Source: Siphonodentalium dalli
Lineage: Eukaryota; Mollusca; Scaphopoda; Gadilida; Siphonodentaliidae
Length of the DNA: 64,000 nt
Reading direction: 5' to 3'
NCBI GenBank assembly: GCA_032622095.1
Contig: CP136062.1
Span: 18,107,739-18,171,738, forward strand
In this document: piece after piece, positions 1 through 10,600 of the stretch
Position numbering within the stretch: position 1 is the first letter of the stretch
Layout of the letters: every line of letters begins with the position of its first letter
Position numbers and translations under genes: made by a program
Notes under the pieces: model-generated
Database searches by the model: none
Told to the model about the DNA's origin: nothing
Seen by the model: only the letters and a program-made list of their open reading frames with translations

Positions 1-657
1 ATCCTGCTCTGAGAACTCTGACCTCGAGGTCTTCCTCTGAATGGCGAGAAGAGCAAGGAAAACAGTAGAGTTGAAATTAATACCTATATGGATACCATCC
101 GGAAAGGGTTAAACAGGGACTATGGTTTTCTCTCACATTACGCTGTACTGCATAATTTCCGGGGAATTCGGCACTCGGGAGCAGCCGCGACGTAGACGCT
201 TTCCGTCACTCTTGTTATGCACGTCATCGTGAGGGACACTTTCAACGTCAACGACTTTTCACTATTTCACTATTTGTTCACTTCATAGTTGATAAAGGCT
301 ACTAGATAGCCGAAAGCTCGTGTTTTTTAAAAACTCAAATGAGTCTTAAATGGTGTTACTTTATTTTATTCCCATTTATTATTGACACAGACTCAAACGG
401 CATATACTTCAATAATATTTAACTTGTGTTATAAAGAATGCAACTTAAATTGTTATTTAAATAATAAAATATAAAATAATGATAAAAAATAATAAAATAA
501 TGATCAAAAATAATATTTAACTTGTATTCTAAAGAATACAAGTTAAATTGTTATTTAAATAATAATATATCAAATATTGTGTCTTGTGTTCTAAAGAATG
601 TAAATTCGGAACGAACGAGGGCGAGTTAACATGATCGATATAATGATTGCCTTCCAG
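1..657. other. Upstream flank / probable intron
   Basis: No convincing coding exon is visible. The DNA is AT-rich with imperfect direct repeats around 420-600 (the phrase 'aagaatgcaactt/aagaatacaagtt' and runs of AATAATAAAAT). It ends in a good splice acceptor (pyrimidine tract ending in ttccag at 651-657), so it is probably intron upstream of the first visible exon. Any signal peptide exon of the host gene lies further upstream or is unrecognised here. Confidence 0.5.
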
Positions 658-912
658 ATTCGTCAGCTTGTCGTTTCATTTACGTCGATAACGCCACAAT
701 GTCGGGAAACCACAGGAAGAATGTCACGGCCGATAACTCCAGCCACTGCTTCCAACAATTATGTGCAAACGAAAGGAGTTTTGTGTGTTACTCGGCGGAG
801 TTCACCTCGGGAGGTTTCTGCTTACTCAATGACAACAACGCTTGGATGAGACCAGAGAATTTCACAAAGAACAACACCGAAACAGTATATGGACACAGGA
901 CTTGTACAATAG
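658..912 (+). CDS. Host gene exon: Cys-rich extracellular domain
   Basis: Exon of an unrecognised membrane-protein gene. It is bounded by an acceptor (ttgccttccag) and a donor (ATAG|gtatta). Codons run from 660, and the last base is the first base of a split codon (phase 1). The encoded stretch has six cysteines and five N-glycosylation sequons (NAT, NVT, NSS, NFT, NNT), so it is very probably secreted or extracellular. The cysteine spacing around SHCFQQLC...FVCYSAEFTSGGFC is loosely like a PAN/apple domain, but that is only a resemblance. The exon joins in frame to 5078-5143 and then to 14218-14903. There is no start codon or signal peptide in the exon itself; the ATGs inside it (for example at 699) are internal methionines. 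An earlier exon is expected upstream. Confidence 0.65.
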
Positions 913-1052
913 GTATTAAGAAATGAGCATGTGTTTACTCTCACTGAATTAAGCAGACATGACGGAATGAACACTCACACTGAGTCCGCGCCTCCATAAA
1001 TCTGATATGGATCCCTTTCATGACATGAGCTGTGCTAGCGCAACATTAAAGA

Positions 1053-1565
1053 CCCTGTGCCAATGCATTCTCTTATATGTGGAGTCCACCATAGGTCGCC
1101 TTGCATATATAAGGGAATGCATGGCCTAACAAGTTTTTATCAATTTTTCTTACATTCCTTAACAATTTTTATCATTTTTTCTAACATTATTTAATAATTT
1201 TTATCAATTTTTATCATTTTGTTTTACATTCTATAACAATTTTTATCATGTTTTCTTATATTCTTTGACAATTTTATAATTTTTTCTTACATTCTTTAAC
1301 AGTTTTATGATTTTTATAAATAATTTTTTCTTACATTCTTTATCAATTTTTATCATTATTTCTTACATTTTTTAACAATTTTTATAATTTGTTATCATTA
1401 TTTCTTACACTCTTTACCGATTTTTTATCATCTTTTTCTTTGTTTCTTACATTTTTTAACAATTAAGAAAAATAATATATAATTTGTTAGGCCAATGCAC
1501 TCTCTTTTATATACGAGGTGACCTATGGTCGACTCGCAAATATAAGAGAATGCATTGGCACAGGG
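1053..1565. mobile_element. Double-hairpin foldback element, copy 1
   Basis: Starts with CCCTGTGCCAATGCATTCTC and ends with the reverse complement of the same sequence. Each end is itself a near-palindrome of about 70 bp (1061-1127 and 1494-1558) that would fold into a long hairpin around a short loop near ACCATAGGT. The middle (1130-1490) is T-rich and made of degenerate copies of a unit like 'ttttatcattttttcttacattctttaacaa'. No coding capacity is seen. Related copies lie at 4471-4700, 24735-24963, 32463-32693 and 34363-34743. No clear target duplication is visible at this copy. Confidence 0.75.
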
Positions 1566-3245
1566 TTTTCGAAAAAATTCAGGAATCTCCAGTCATGAAA
1601 GGGTTAAATTGGGGTGAATGCAGTAACGTGTATAGTCAGGTCTCTATTGGTCCCTGAATCCGACCGAAATGTTTACGCCTGAAGATTTCAGTTGTGCACA
1701 CCTCATGTTGGAAGTTTGCACCTAGTACCTCGTTTCATCAACCTTTAAGACATTCCAATATAACACCCCCTATTATTCGAAGGTTTCCAACTGATGGCTA
1801 TTTCAGTCGAAGTACACATGACTTTATACAGGAGAATATATATAAATACATAATTATGTTAAATTATGTATACACATCTGCGGATGCATGTTTGTTTGTA
1901 TTGATTGTATTTGACGTTATGGCACATTTATAGTAATGAAAAAAAATTCACCGGGAATCCACATGCTATTGGAAATAATGTACATATTGTAAATTATTTT
2001 CTCCATAACTGTATTGATACGGTGATGAGAATAAAGAATTGATTTAATTGAACAATGCAGCTAAAGTTTGGAGAATGTCAGAATATTTGTCAAAACAAAC
2101 CACAAATCTCATACTAAATATTGGTATTTTCATTTATATGAATGTAAAGTATGTGGTTATTCTCATGTACCTCTAACTATTACCACAGTAGATATAGAAA
2201 TAGTAATGTTGATGTTATTATATATTCGAACAAATCCAATTGATAGTGGTATCGGCTCGGATGCAAACATGCTAGGTCAGAACACAAAATTAGTGCAGAA
2301 ATTAAAAGCAATAGCTTATCATTTACACTCCCCACCTCCCCTCCCTATACATGTGTACTGCATATGAGACTCACAAACGTTTGATATGTCACCTCACACT
2401 CTTGTCTATACCGATCTATACTTCGTTCCGCTCTACTAAATCTATGTTCAATCAATTTCTTTCTATTATTCCATAAGAAGAAGAAAATCTCATTTTGATA
2501 TATCTATCGATCCAACCCACACTGTGAGTAGCTGAGTAACATATATACATACAATGATCTTCTAAAATTAGTATGAACACAATTACCTAATATTATGTTA
2601 TCATTCTCACAGTGTGTGCCTATTCATACGTAATCGGAAACGACCCCCATAAGCTTTATGCTTGATGTCGGATCCCCTCCATAAACCTGTATTCATGACT
2701 TATATATATATTTTTTTACATACACTGTATTTGAATTATATGGAATAAATACTGTTTACATCAAATGTAAACTATCGAAAGTATTAACATATTCTACTTT
2801 TGGTTTAGCAACAAATCTCACGACAAATACTTGTTGGAATTTCAAACTATTAGAACAAAATCAACCCAGTATTAGAACAAAATAACCCACTATTGGTATT
2901 ATTATCTTCATTATAAATAACATCAATAATAAGATTTCGCATGTCAGAATCATTGTTATGTAAACATTGCTGTTACAGTTGAATTACCCCTGAAAGTTCA
3001 ATTAATTCAATAAAATACCGAAGTTTAATCAAAACTTGTCCGTAAACATTGGAACTGGTCAAAGAATTACAAATTATTATGAAAATCATATTTAAACTAA
3101 ACATTTGAATTTATTAAACAGTATAGTAATGTTTGTTCACATATCATCGTAACATTGGCTTCAACACGAGAAATAGTTTCGTTATCGGAGAACAATGAAT
3201 ATTGAATATAAGAACAAAGTTTATCTATTTCGGCATGTTCTTCTT
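1566..3245. other. Intronic DNA without recognised genes
   Basis: AT-rich intron sequence. Open frames at 1694-1933 and 2068-2367 have no recognisable domain, biased composition and no supporting splice signals. I see nothing else to annotate. Confidence 0.5.
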
Positions 3246-4090
3246 AGGGTGGATACACACATGCATGTACTCTCTGTAATTATCGTGTATTTGTCGTTTT
3301 ACATGGATCATACAGACCATGTAATATGTGTCCGTTGACAACCCAATCATTACGGCTATGTTTGACCACAGTGAGTCAAGCTCTGAGCGTGCAGAGAGCC
3401 GTTGACTGAACGAAGTCGTCAGGTCACTTAAAATAATTGTTCGCGCGATAACCCAAATGTTGGACTTTCTGTTTAAATCATTGTCAGTCTTCTCTTGATT
3501 TTATACAGGTGATGGCACCAGGATTTCCCCAACGCAGGGGCTATGATCCCCAACATGGGGGGCAATATTATCAGGATCTCCTTACGCAGGGGCTATATGA
3601 TCCCCGACTTGGGGCTATATATGATCCCGATAGCTACCATCGGGCGGGGTGGCTAACTCTGAGCTATTTAAGTAAAACGTATTATATTGTACCTTCTTGC
3701 CCAGATTATTCCGGCCGATACATTCAACTAAGTCCCTTAGCGACTTGAATCTTTCGAAACCCCACTCCAAGCAAGCATCATAGTCGAAAATGTTCTATAT
3801 CAAGCCTGTATACACCAGCTGTGTCGCTTCTGGTGTTCGTGTCTTAATAAAATGCCAGATATCACACAGACTTAACTAATTTCCACATCCGTAAGAGAAG
3901 ACCTGTTTTGGACTGGCCTTAAATGTCTTGATAACAGAGAGTTTGACTTCGCTTATGACTACTCACTTGTCTGGCCTGTTAACAATGAACCGCTCGCGCG
4001 CAGGTGATCAATGTTGTCATTTATTGGTGCGGCCATGTAAAATACATGTATTTTACATACAGAGATTACATGCATGTGTGTATCCACCCT
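3246..4090. mobile_element. TIR transposon (about 845 bp), non-autonomous
   Basis: Terminal inverted repeats of about 24 bp: AGGGTGGATACACACATGCA at 3246 and its complement TGCATGTGTGTATCCACCCT ending at 4090. The ends continue into weaker subterminal inversions (tactctctgtaatta / taatctctgtatgta). It carries a small open frame (3509-3748) but no transposase motif, so it is probably a non-autonomous DNA transposon. A target duplication is not obvious. It lies in intron 1 of the host gene. Confidence 0.65.
3509..3748 (+). other. Small ORF with YDP repeats inside the TIR element
   Basis: About 79 codons rich in Gly, Pro, Gln and Tyr, with a duplicated QG(L)YDP motif that comes from a repeated segment of about 29 bp (acgcaggggctat...gatcccc, twice). 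It is preceded by a plausible acceptor (gattttatacag) and at first looks like an exon. It is in the wrong phase to follow the 658-912 exon (that join hits a stop within 11 codons) and it sits inside a transposon. I regard it as transposon-borne and perhaps non-coding. Confidence 0.3.
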
Positions 4091-4451
4091 TAGTGGTGAT
4101 GTGTTACAGACTTACCGACATAGCTGGTTGAAGATAATATGTCCTTTCCCACATTACTCAACCATATGTCAAACACCCACCCACCCCAACACACACAAAA
4201 GATGGTGTAACAAGTATCTCATTTAAAGGTGTTTTAAAAGATATATTCATAATCGAAGAAACCATAAACATATCACAATTGAATTATATCATGTAATGTT
4301 CCAAAAGTAGCAACATTTGCTGTCACAGTTCGTGATCTAGAAAATTGGGGGGAAATGTCTCGTGAGAGAAGTTCTTGCTGACTAAAGAGGGAAGAGACAC
4401 GCCGTCTTTATTTGTTTGAAGTAGCTTAATAATTATTGAGATTTACTTTAA

Positions 4452-4843
4452 CCCTTTACCCAACAGAAGGGCCCTGTGCCAATGCATTCTCTTATATATG
4501 CGAGTCGACCATAGGTCGCCTCGCATATATAAGAGAATGCATTGGCTTAACACATTAAAAATTATAAAATTGTTAAAGAATGTAAGAAACAATTGTAAAA
4601 AGTGTTAAAAAAAGATTTTTTTTAGGCCAATGCATTCTCTTATATATGCGAGGCGACCTATGGTCGACTCGCATATATAAGAGAATGCATTGGCACAGGG
4701 CATAACTGTAACTATCACAATGTGGTCAAGGAGCCGGTTCCAATGATACCCATATTTGTATGGTTCTATTGAGACATACCGAAGATATTTTAAGCTGTTG
4801 AAGCTTTATTTGGCCGGTTTTGGCCGGTTTGTTGGGTAAATGG
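4452..4843 (-). mobile_element. piggyBac-type MITE, copy 1 (392 bp, TTAA sites)
   Basis: Flanked by TTAA at 4448-4451 and 4844-4847. Termini are CCCTTTACCCAACA at the left and its complement with one change (TGTTGGGTAAATGG) at the right, fitting the piggyBac superfamily pattern of TTAA target sites and CCY ends. It contains the double-hairpin foldback module at about 4471-4700. The non-hairpin side includes a duplicated GGCCGGTTTT. No ORF. It is inverted relative to the two near-identical copies at 24593-24983 and 32320-32711. Confidence 0.8.
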
Positions 4844-5077
4844 TTAAAAATCATAAGTAGAAATTTAATTGATATGTCAAGTGTTATTATTCTATTGACA
4901 AGAATATATTTCGTTGAACATCATTGTATTGCTTCATATATGACATTTGTTATATATTAATAATAATGCTCTTTCGAAATTTACAATTTTTTAGTAACGA
5001 ACATTGTGTGTGGCTTTAAAAATAAAAACGCAAACTAATATTATGCAATACATTGTTTAATTTGAATTCTTGTTCAG

Positions 5078-5143
5078 GTATAGTGGAATACTACATGTAC
5101 AGCCACACAGCTCCATTCTCAGAGATTATCCCTCAAACTTCTG
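5078..5143 (+). CDS. Host gene exon: juxtamembrane stalk, 66 bp
   Basis: Short internal exon between acceptor ttcttgttcag (ending 5077) and a consensus donor CTG|GTAAGTG (from 5144). The first two bases complete the split codon left by 658-912, 21 codons follow, and one base is left over to pair with CG at 14218. Reading it this way gives no stop in any exon and continues into a Pro/Thr-rich stalk ahead of the transmembrane helix, which supports the model. It contributes residues such as IVEYYMYSHTAPFSEIIPQT. The LTR retrotransposon begins 8 bases after this exon ends. Confidence 0.7.
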
Positions 5144-5146
5144 GTA

Positions 5147-5150
5147 AGTG
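5147..5150. repeat. Target-site duplication AGTG, left copy
   Basis: AGTG immediately before the LTR element, matched by AGTG at 13864-13867 directly after it. The left copy is also the last four bases of the splice donor GTAAGTG of the host gene. Confidence 0.85.
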
Positions 5151-5899
5151 TGTGCCAATACGGGTACATATAACTCTTAAGGCTATCAGAACGGTTTGAT
5201 TATTTATATATAACAAAGTCAATAATGTTCAATCATGGGTATCTGGGTTTCTCTTCCTGTCGTCTGCTTGGGTTGGGATCTTCTTCCGTCTTCATAGGTT
5301 GGATGTATCTGCTTGTCTTCTACTCGGTTGAGTTCCGGTTGAGTTTATCTTCCTGTCGTCTCATGTTCTTCTTCCGCCGGCGCATCAGTGAGATGTTGTT
5401 AGGATCACCAGATCATCATGTTTACCTTGTATCTTCATCCATCCTTCTAGCTGCTTTTCTCTGGCGTCCGAGAATTTGTTGTTACTATCGGGTAGCTGGT
5501 TAGAACTGTCTTATCATGTCGGCTTCTTCTTCCTAAAATACCCAGTGTCTGCTAATGACGGCCATGTGTATTTTCACGGCGCGTCGGTTCATCGTACTTA
5601 GGGTAATTGAGTTATCGTCATCTCCCCATGGGTCCTATTAACTCTCCTGGTTTCAGTAGCTTTCTAGGCGATACATCTGGTCTTGATAATCCTCAAGACC
5701 GTGTTCTGTTTACTCCACAAATCATTTCCCTATGTTATTGCATGGACGCTCGCTAATTCGATTTGGTGCTCAGTACTTTTGTGATCTAGATGTGGTCAAC
5801 AGCGACGCTGATATGTGTGGTAATCGAGCGCCCCTCTGACAGAGATTTCCTATCTTCTTCCCGGGTTGAAAGTTATGTCCCTGTGGTTGTCTTGGCACA
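5151..5899 (-). repeat. 3' LTR of the Gypsy element (749 bp)
   Basis: Identical by eye over its length to 13115-13863. Ends are TGTGCCA and TGGCACA. On the minus strand a TATATATAAATA box lies at about 5201-5212, only some 50 bp from the LTR's inner end in element direction. The 92-codon open frame at 5225-5503 (+) is repeated in both LTRs only because the LTRs are; I do not call it a gene. Confidence 0.95.
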
Positions 5900-5917
5900 T
5901 TACTCCTTCACTTTTTC
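5900..5917 (-). promoter_or_regulatory. Candidate polypurine tract
   Basis: On the minus strand the 18 bases directly before the 3' LTR are purine-rich (GAAAAAGTGAAGGAGTAA), the expected position and composition for the primer of plus-strand DNA synthesis. Confidence 0.7.
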
Positions 5918-6202
5918 GATTTAAAGTTGATCTTGAAATCGCAAGTCCAATTCGTCGCTGCGCAGCAGGTCGATGATTCGTCGAAGTGTTTCGCAACAGC
6001 GGCATCGGCGATGGATAGCTGGTTCGATGTCGGTCGTCTCCGTGTAGATCGGGTCGTCTGGGCGTCTCTCAGACAACTCCGACCTACTGGCTGTGACTCT
6101 TTGGGTGTAAAACTATGATTGAAATCGCATGGCGTTGTCGTATTCATTTCGGTCCGGGTCGTTATTTTCTATTGTTGGTTGTGGGTGGGGTCGGCATTCG
6201 GA
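5918..6202 (-). other. Gypsy 3' internal region, small ORF
   Basis: Minus-strand open frame 6147-5908 (79 codons; MNTTTPCDFNHSFTPKES...) runs down to the polypurine tract. Arg/Ser/Thr-rich, no recognised domain, four cysteines near the C-terminus. It could be part of an accessory product or chance. Confidence 0.3.
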
Positions 6203-6646
6203 TTAGGGGTCGTCCCAGTTTTCTTGCGCTGGTGGAGCTAGGCACGGAGGTGCGGGCGTAACGTACCCGACCGGTTGCCCATCATCCTCGCCGAAACCCT
6301 CGTCCCACAATCCGTCGTCGTTCCATCCGACGTCGCGGGCGGCCTCGTCCACTTGGTCTTCAGCGTCCTCCTCGTCCTCAGAGCCCGCCAGGTGTTCCTG
6401 CGGTTCGTGAACGCCCTCGTCCAGCCGCCGTCGGCAATTGGCGAAGAATGCTCGCAGTGTCGGTGGGGTCTGAGGCCTTGCTTCGGGGAGGAGACCGAAA
6501 CCGTACCCTAGAAGTGGGTCGAGTTCCGCCTGATCGGGCCTGGGCTCTGCCTCGGCTCCGTCGATCGTCTGACTGGTGGAACTATAATAATTAGACAGAA
6601 AAAGACGCGAACATGCTGCGTGAATAATGCGATTGATTTTCCGGCG
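6203..6646 (-). CDS. Acidic open frame of the Gypsy element, no ATG
   Basis: An open frame of about 147 codons on the minus strand, bounded by TAA at 6649-6647 and TAA at 6205-6203. It has no usable ATG in frame. Its middle is strongly acidic (SEDEEDAEDQVDEAARDVG) and its end is Pro-rich. On the minus strand a pyrimidine-rich tract ending in AG (TCTTTTTCTGTCTAAT...ATAG at about 6607-6582) looks like a splice acceptor, with the open frame continuing through it, so it could be the body of a spliced third product. GC content is higher than in the surroundings. Function unknown; no domain recognised. Confidence 0.4.
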   Translation of the reverse strand, partial: RRKINRIIHAACSRLFLSNYYSSTSQTIDGAEAEPRPDQAELDPLLGYGFGLLPEARPQTPPTLRAFFANCRRRLDEGVHEPQEHLAGSEDEEDAEDQVDEAARDVGWNDDGLWDEGFGEDDGQPVGYVTPAPPCLAPPAQENWDDP

Positions 6647-7006
6647 TTAAATATCTGATTACGTGTCAGGGGTGTTACTTTCTCTTCAACAGCTGATAAT
6701 ACAATTGCTTAGTATTCGGCAAGTGAGAAATAATTCGAAGGTACGTCTACGTGCCAACGATGTTACTGGTCCAAATACCTCAAATGTGTACTGCATCAAT
6801 GCTTATCTACATGCAACTTACGTCGTTATGGCGATTCGTAGATTAAAATTCGGAATACGATGAGAGGAATGCCCAATGTCTATATCTATATACATGTGAT
6901 CGATACTAAGAACAACTCGACAATCGGTACGAACAAAATGTGGAATACATGAATACACAACATAATATATATAAGTGATACTAATCCAAATCCGCCACAG
7001 ATGTGG

Positions 7007-7297
7007 TTAGCCTCTGACGGCTATAATTGGATATACATGTAGGCGTTCCTGAGTGTTGTCCCGGAATAGCGCAGACGGCTTTGGTGCATCCGTCTCCATT
7101 GCTTCGTCGATGGGTCCTTTGAACACGGCATTCAGGATATCCTCAGGTCGCTGGTCTAACTGCTTATTATACATAATGGCTAACCTTGGCAACTGATGTT
7201 TAACAAATTTCCACCAGAATCGGTGGGTCAAGATAATGAAAATTACTACTGTAACTACGTTACTAGGGCAAAATACCACCCTGGCCATCTCTACCAT
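7007..7297 (-). CDS. Small membrane-protein ORF of the Gypsy element
   Basis: 96 codons from an ATG at 7297 to a stop at 7007, lying 361 bp beyond the pol stop. Residues 9-27 (FCPSNVVTVVIFIILTHRF) form a plausible transmembrane helix, followed by basic and aromatic residues (WWKFVKHQ) and a short hydrophilic tail. A membrane segment downstream of pol is the place where some Gypsy-group elements carry an envelope-like gene. Here there are no cysteine pairs, no furin-like site and no fusion motif, so I do not call it an envelope. It may be a remnant, a C-terminal exon or chance. Confidence 0.35.
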   Translation of the reverse strand: MVEMARVVFCPSNVVTVVIFIILTHRFWWKFVKHQLPRLAIMYNKQLDQRPEDILNAVFKGPIDEAMETDAPKPSALFRDNTQERLHVYPIIAVRG

Positions 7298-7657
7298 TCA
7301 TTGGGGTAATACTTTTTCGTTCACTAAGTCAGTCGTGAGCATATTTTCGATCGCGCTTGATTTGTGCGGGATTCGCTTAACGTAGTAACCCTAAGGGTGG
7401 CGGTGTGCACGTCGCCGTGGTGCTCGTTATCTCTCGGCGCGTGATTGTAAAGTTCAAAGCTTTATTTATTAAATCGCCATGCGTACGTGCCGGGTTTCAT
7501 GGGGCGCGCGACCTGTCATTGATCCGAACATGACTATTTATTCGCGATTCGGTCTGGGGCGTCGGGCTAACTATTTTCAACATTTACGAAGCCAGGTTAG
7601 GTTTGCCAATAAGCCAGTTAAGGGTAGGGTCGCATTTCTTCTGTAATGGACCCCAGG

Positions 7658-10600
7658 TCACTGTTTCGAGCACTCTATTATTATCGCTGATAGCAGGGCT
7701 TGAAGCGACGGTTTGCCTATTAAGTTGATGCTCGCTCCATTCATGAGCTGCTTACACTTGCGAGGGGCCGGTACGGGCCTAGATTCACGAGGGTTTTGTT
7801 CAATGGCGGCCACTTCCATTAACTCATCCTCTGAGCTGTCATCACTTGTAAACATCTTTGTTACTTTGCGCCCGTTTCGACGAGGCGCTGGAGCGCGTCG
7901 TGCCTTGGCACTCGGCTCTGGTCTCACGTCCATGGACGAGTCAGGGTTTTGTAGCGGCTCTGAGCGCGCGAGTCGCGTTTTCCTACGCTGTAAGTGCATC
8001 TTAAGCTCGCTTAAAGGGACATCTTCGTCATCGGAGTCCGAACATTGTCTCCGATATCGAGCGATTACATCATCTGGTAATGGTTCTGTTTCATCGCCAG
8101 AAGACCCACCCACAGGGTTAGGGGCAGGAACGTCGCTATCTTCGTCTTCGGGGGGAACAACATACGTTTGAGCACGCTTGTTGTTGTCAGTTTTGGGGAT
8201 TTCCCATTCCAGGTTGGCTTTGCGCATATGTTCAGCATGGGATTGTGTGACTTTCCCAGTTAATTGATTCCTTAACTCGAAAGTAACGGGCGTTATTTGC
8301 TTGGTTATGCGGAAGTAGGGTTTCCATTTGCTTTCAAGTTTGCTTTTTCGTAAATGATTCTTCACATAGACGGCCTCGCCAATCTCGAATTTGGTGTCTG
8401 TGGCCTTTTTGTTAAATTTCGCTGCTTGTTGGCGTTTCGCCTGTTTCACGTGTTTGTGTACCATCATAAAGGATTTGTGCTGTTGTTGCAGAGCTATCTG
8501 ATGGTAATCTTCTCCCGCGTATTTACGCCTGGGTTTTAGGAGATTGTCTATTGGGAACACGACGTCTCGGTTGTACAACAAGAAAAAGGGGGAGAATTTT
8601 GAAGTTTCATTTTTGTTAAATCGAATCGCAGCTAGTGCTTGATTTAAATGGACGTCCCACGTGTTTATTTGGTCTGCCACTTTCTTTGAGACAATGTCTT
8701 TAAAAGTCCTGTGAAATCTCTCCACTCTACTGTTGCTCTGGGGGTGATAATAAGACGTAGTCACGTGGTGAATGTTCAAAGCCTTCAGAGTGTCCCTGAC
8801 CTTGTAATTAATGTTCTCACTGCCGTTATCGGTTATTATTTCTAGAGGGCATCCATGTCGCGGGAATATCTCGTCGATCAAGAGATGAACAACGTTATCG
8901 GCTGACTTGTCCTTGACCGGAAACGCTTCTGCCCACCCGCTATATAAGTCTATGAAGCTGATAATGTAGCGGTTACCCGATAGCGACGTGGGGTATGGCC
9001 CTGATAGGTCCAACCCAATTTTGGCAAAAGGGTAGGGGGGCGTGTCCGTTATTTGCATTTTAGGGGATTGTTTTTGCAGAGACCTGACTTGGCAGGTCAC
9101 GCACTTTCCAACGTAACAGTTTAGTTCCTTGTACAGTCTGGGCCAAAAATATTTCGACCTAATCGCATCATGCGTTTTGTCTACTCCCACGTGGCCGTTA
9201 TCATCGTGGTATTGTTGGATTATGTTGGTTTGAAGATGTGCGGGCACCCAAAGGCGTGGGGTCGGTTCTGCGTCAGCACTCGAGAGGTAATAGAGTACCC
9301 CGTCAATCATCAAGTGTTTGTCATTCCGGGTGTCCTCGCCTTTGTCGAGGGCCTCCAGAACTGACGCAATTTCCGGGTCTTTCTTTTGTTCCTCAAGCAT
9401 GTTGAAGCCTGGCTTGTTGAACAGTAGATTAGTAGGTTGGTAAGCCTGACCAATTTGAGTTTTATTCGGCAGTTCCTTTGGGGTTACCTCGCAGCTTGCG
9501 AAGTCTTTGGGTTTAAATCGAGACGAATTCAAGGCGGCGATTTCCGCTTGGGTCTCGGCGACAGTAAAGTTATTGTCGTTGATATCTACCTCTACTTCTG
9601 CCTTCTCTTGTTCCGTATAAGCATTAGGTGGCGTTCGACTGAGCAGGTCTGCGCAGTGATTATCTGGGCCAGCTATGTACTCAATGTTACAGTTATATCC
9701 AGTTATGCCCAAAGCCCACTGTTGAATTTTCTTGTTCTGCATGGGGGATTCCAAGAGATACTTCAATGGTTTATGATCTGTTTTTATCGTGAAAGTGGCG
9801 TTATGAAGGTAATGGTCCAACCTTTGTAATGCGAAGTGAATTGCATATGCCTCTTTCTCCACAGTTGGCCATCGGGTTTGAGTATCACCAAGTTTGTGTG
9901 AGAGATAATAAATTGGTTCTTCAACGCCATCTGAGCCCAACTGGGTCAGACAGGCACCGATGCAAAGGTCGCTTGCATCAGTATACAATGTATAGGGCGT
10001 GGCCGTATTTGGGTAGGCCAGGAGAGGCACTGCCGTGAGATTTTCTTTTAGTTTGTCAAACGAAATTTGGCAATCTTGGTCCCATTTGAATTTGGCATAT
10101 TTTTTTGTAAGCTGTACCAAAGGTTCAGCGATTTGCGAAAATGAGGGGACAAATCTGCGGTAGTAGTTGCTCATGCCAATGAAGGAACGTACTTCTTTTA
10201 CTGATGTTGGGGGCACAAGCGACCGGATGGCCTTGACCTTGTCGGGGTCAGGTCGGACGCCGTCGGTATCAATTATAAAACCCAAATACCGTGTTTCTTG
10301 CTTTAGGAATTGGCACTTTTTTAATTTTAATTTCAGTGTATGTTGGCGCAACTTGTCAAAGACTTTCTGGATATGTTCCAAGTGTAATTCTAGGGACTCG
10401 CTGTAGATGAGGACGTCGTCTAAGTAGGCAATGGCGTAATCACCCATCCCACATAACACCTGGGCCATCAGCTGGGAGAAAACCCCTCCAGCGTTCCGGA
10501 GCCCAAAAGGCATGGAGTTGAATTCAAAAAGACCTCGGTGGCAAGCGAATGCCGTCTTTTGCTTGTCCTCCTCTGCGACCTGGCACTGCCAATAACCGCT

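Larger units (their letters stand above)
913..5077 (+). other. Host gene intron 1 (phase 1)
   Basis: Begins gtattaag and ends ttcttgttcag. Its length (4.2 kb) is largely accounted for by transposons: a foldback element (1053-1565), a TIR element (3246-4090) and a piggyBac-type MITE (4452-4843). The remainder (1566-3245, 4091-4447, 4848-5077) is AT-rich with no gene that I can support. Confidence 0.55.

Noticed and set aside
3509-3748. Candidate extra exon of the host gene
   Set aside because: Phase incompatible with exon 658-912 (immediate stop) and located inside a TIR transposon.
5225-5503. 92-codon frame, repeated exactly at 13189-13467
   Set aside because: It is duplicated only because both LTRs contain it; antisense to the element, no domain.
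7007-7297. Envelope gene of the Gypsy element
   Set aside because: Only a single hydrophobic helix; no signal peptide, cysteine framework, cleavage site or fusion motif. Kept as an unknown small membrane ORF.
7713-8171. 152-codon plus-strand frame
   Set aside because: Antisense shadow of the Ser/Asp/Arg-rich pol tail; no independent support. Other plus-strand frames within 8354-11102 are rejected for the same reason.
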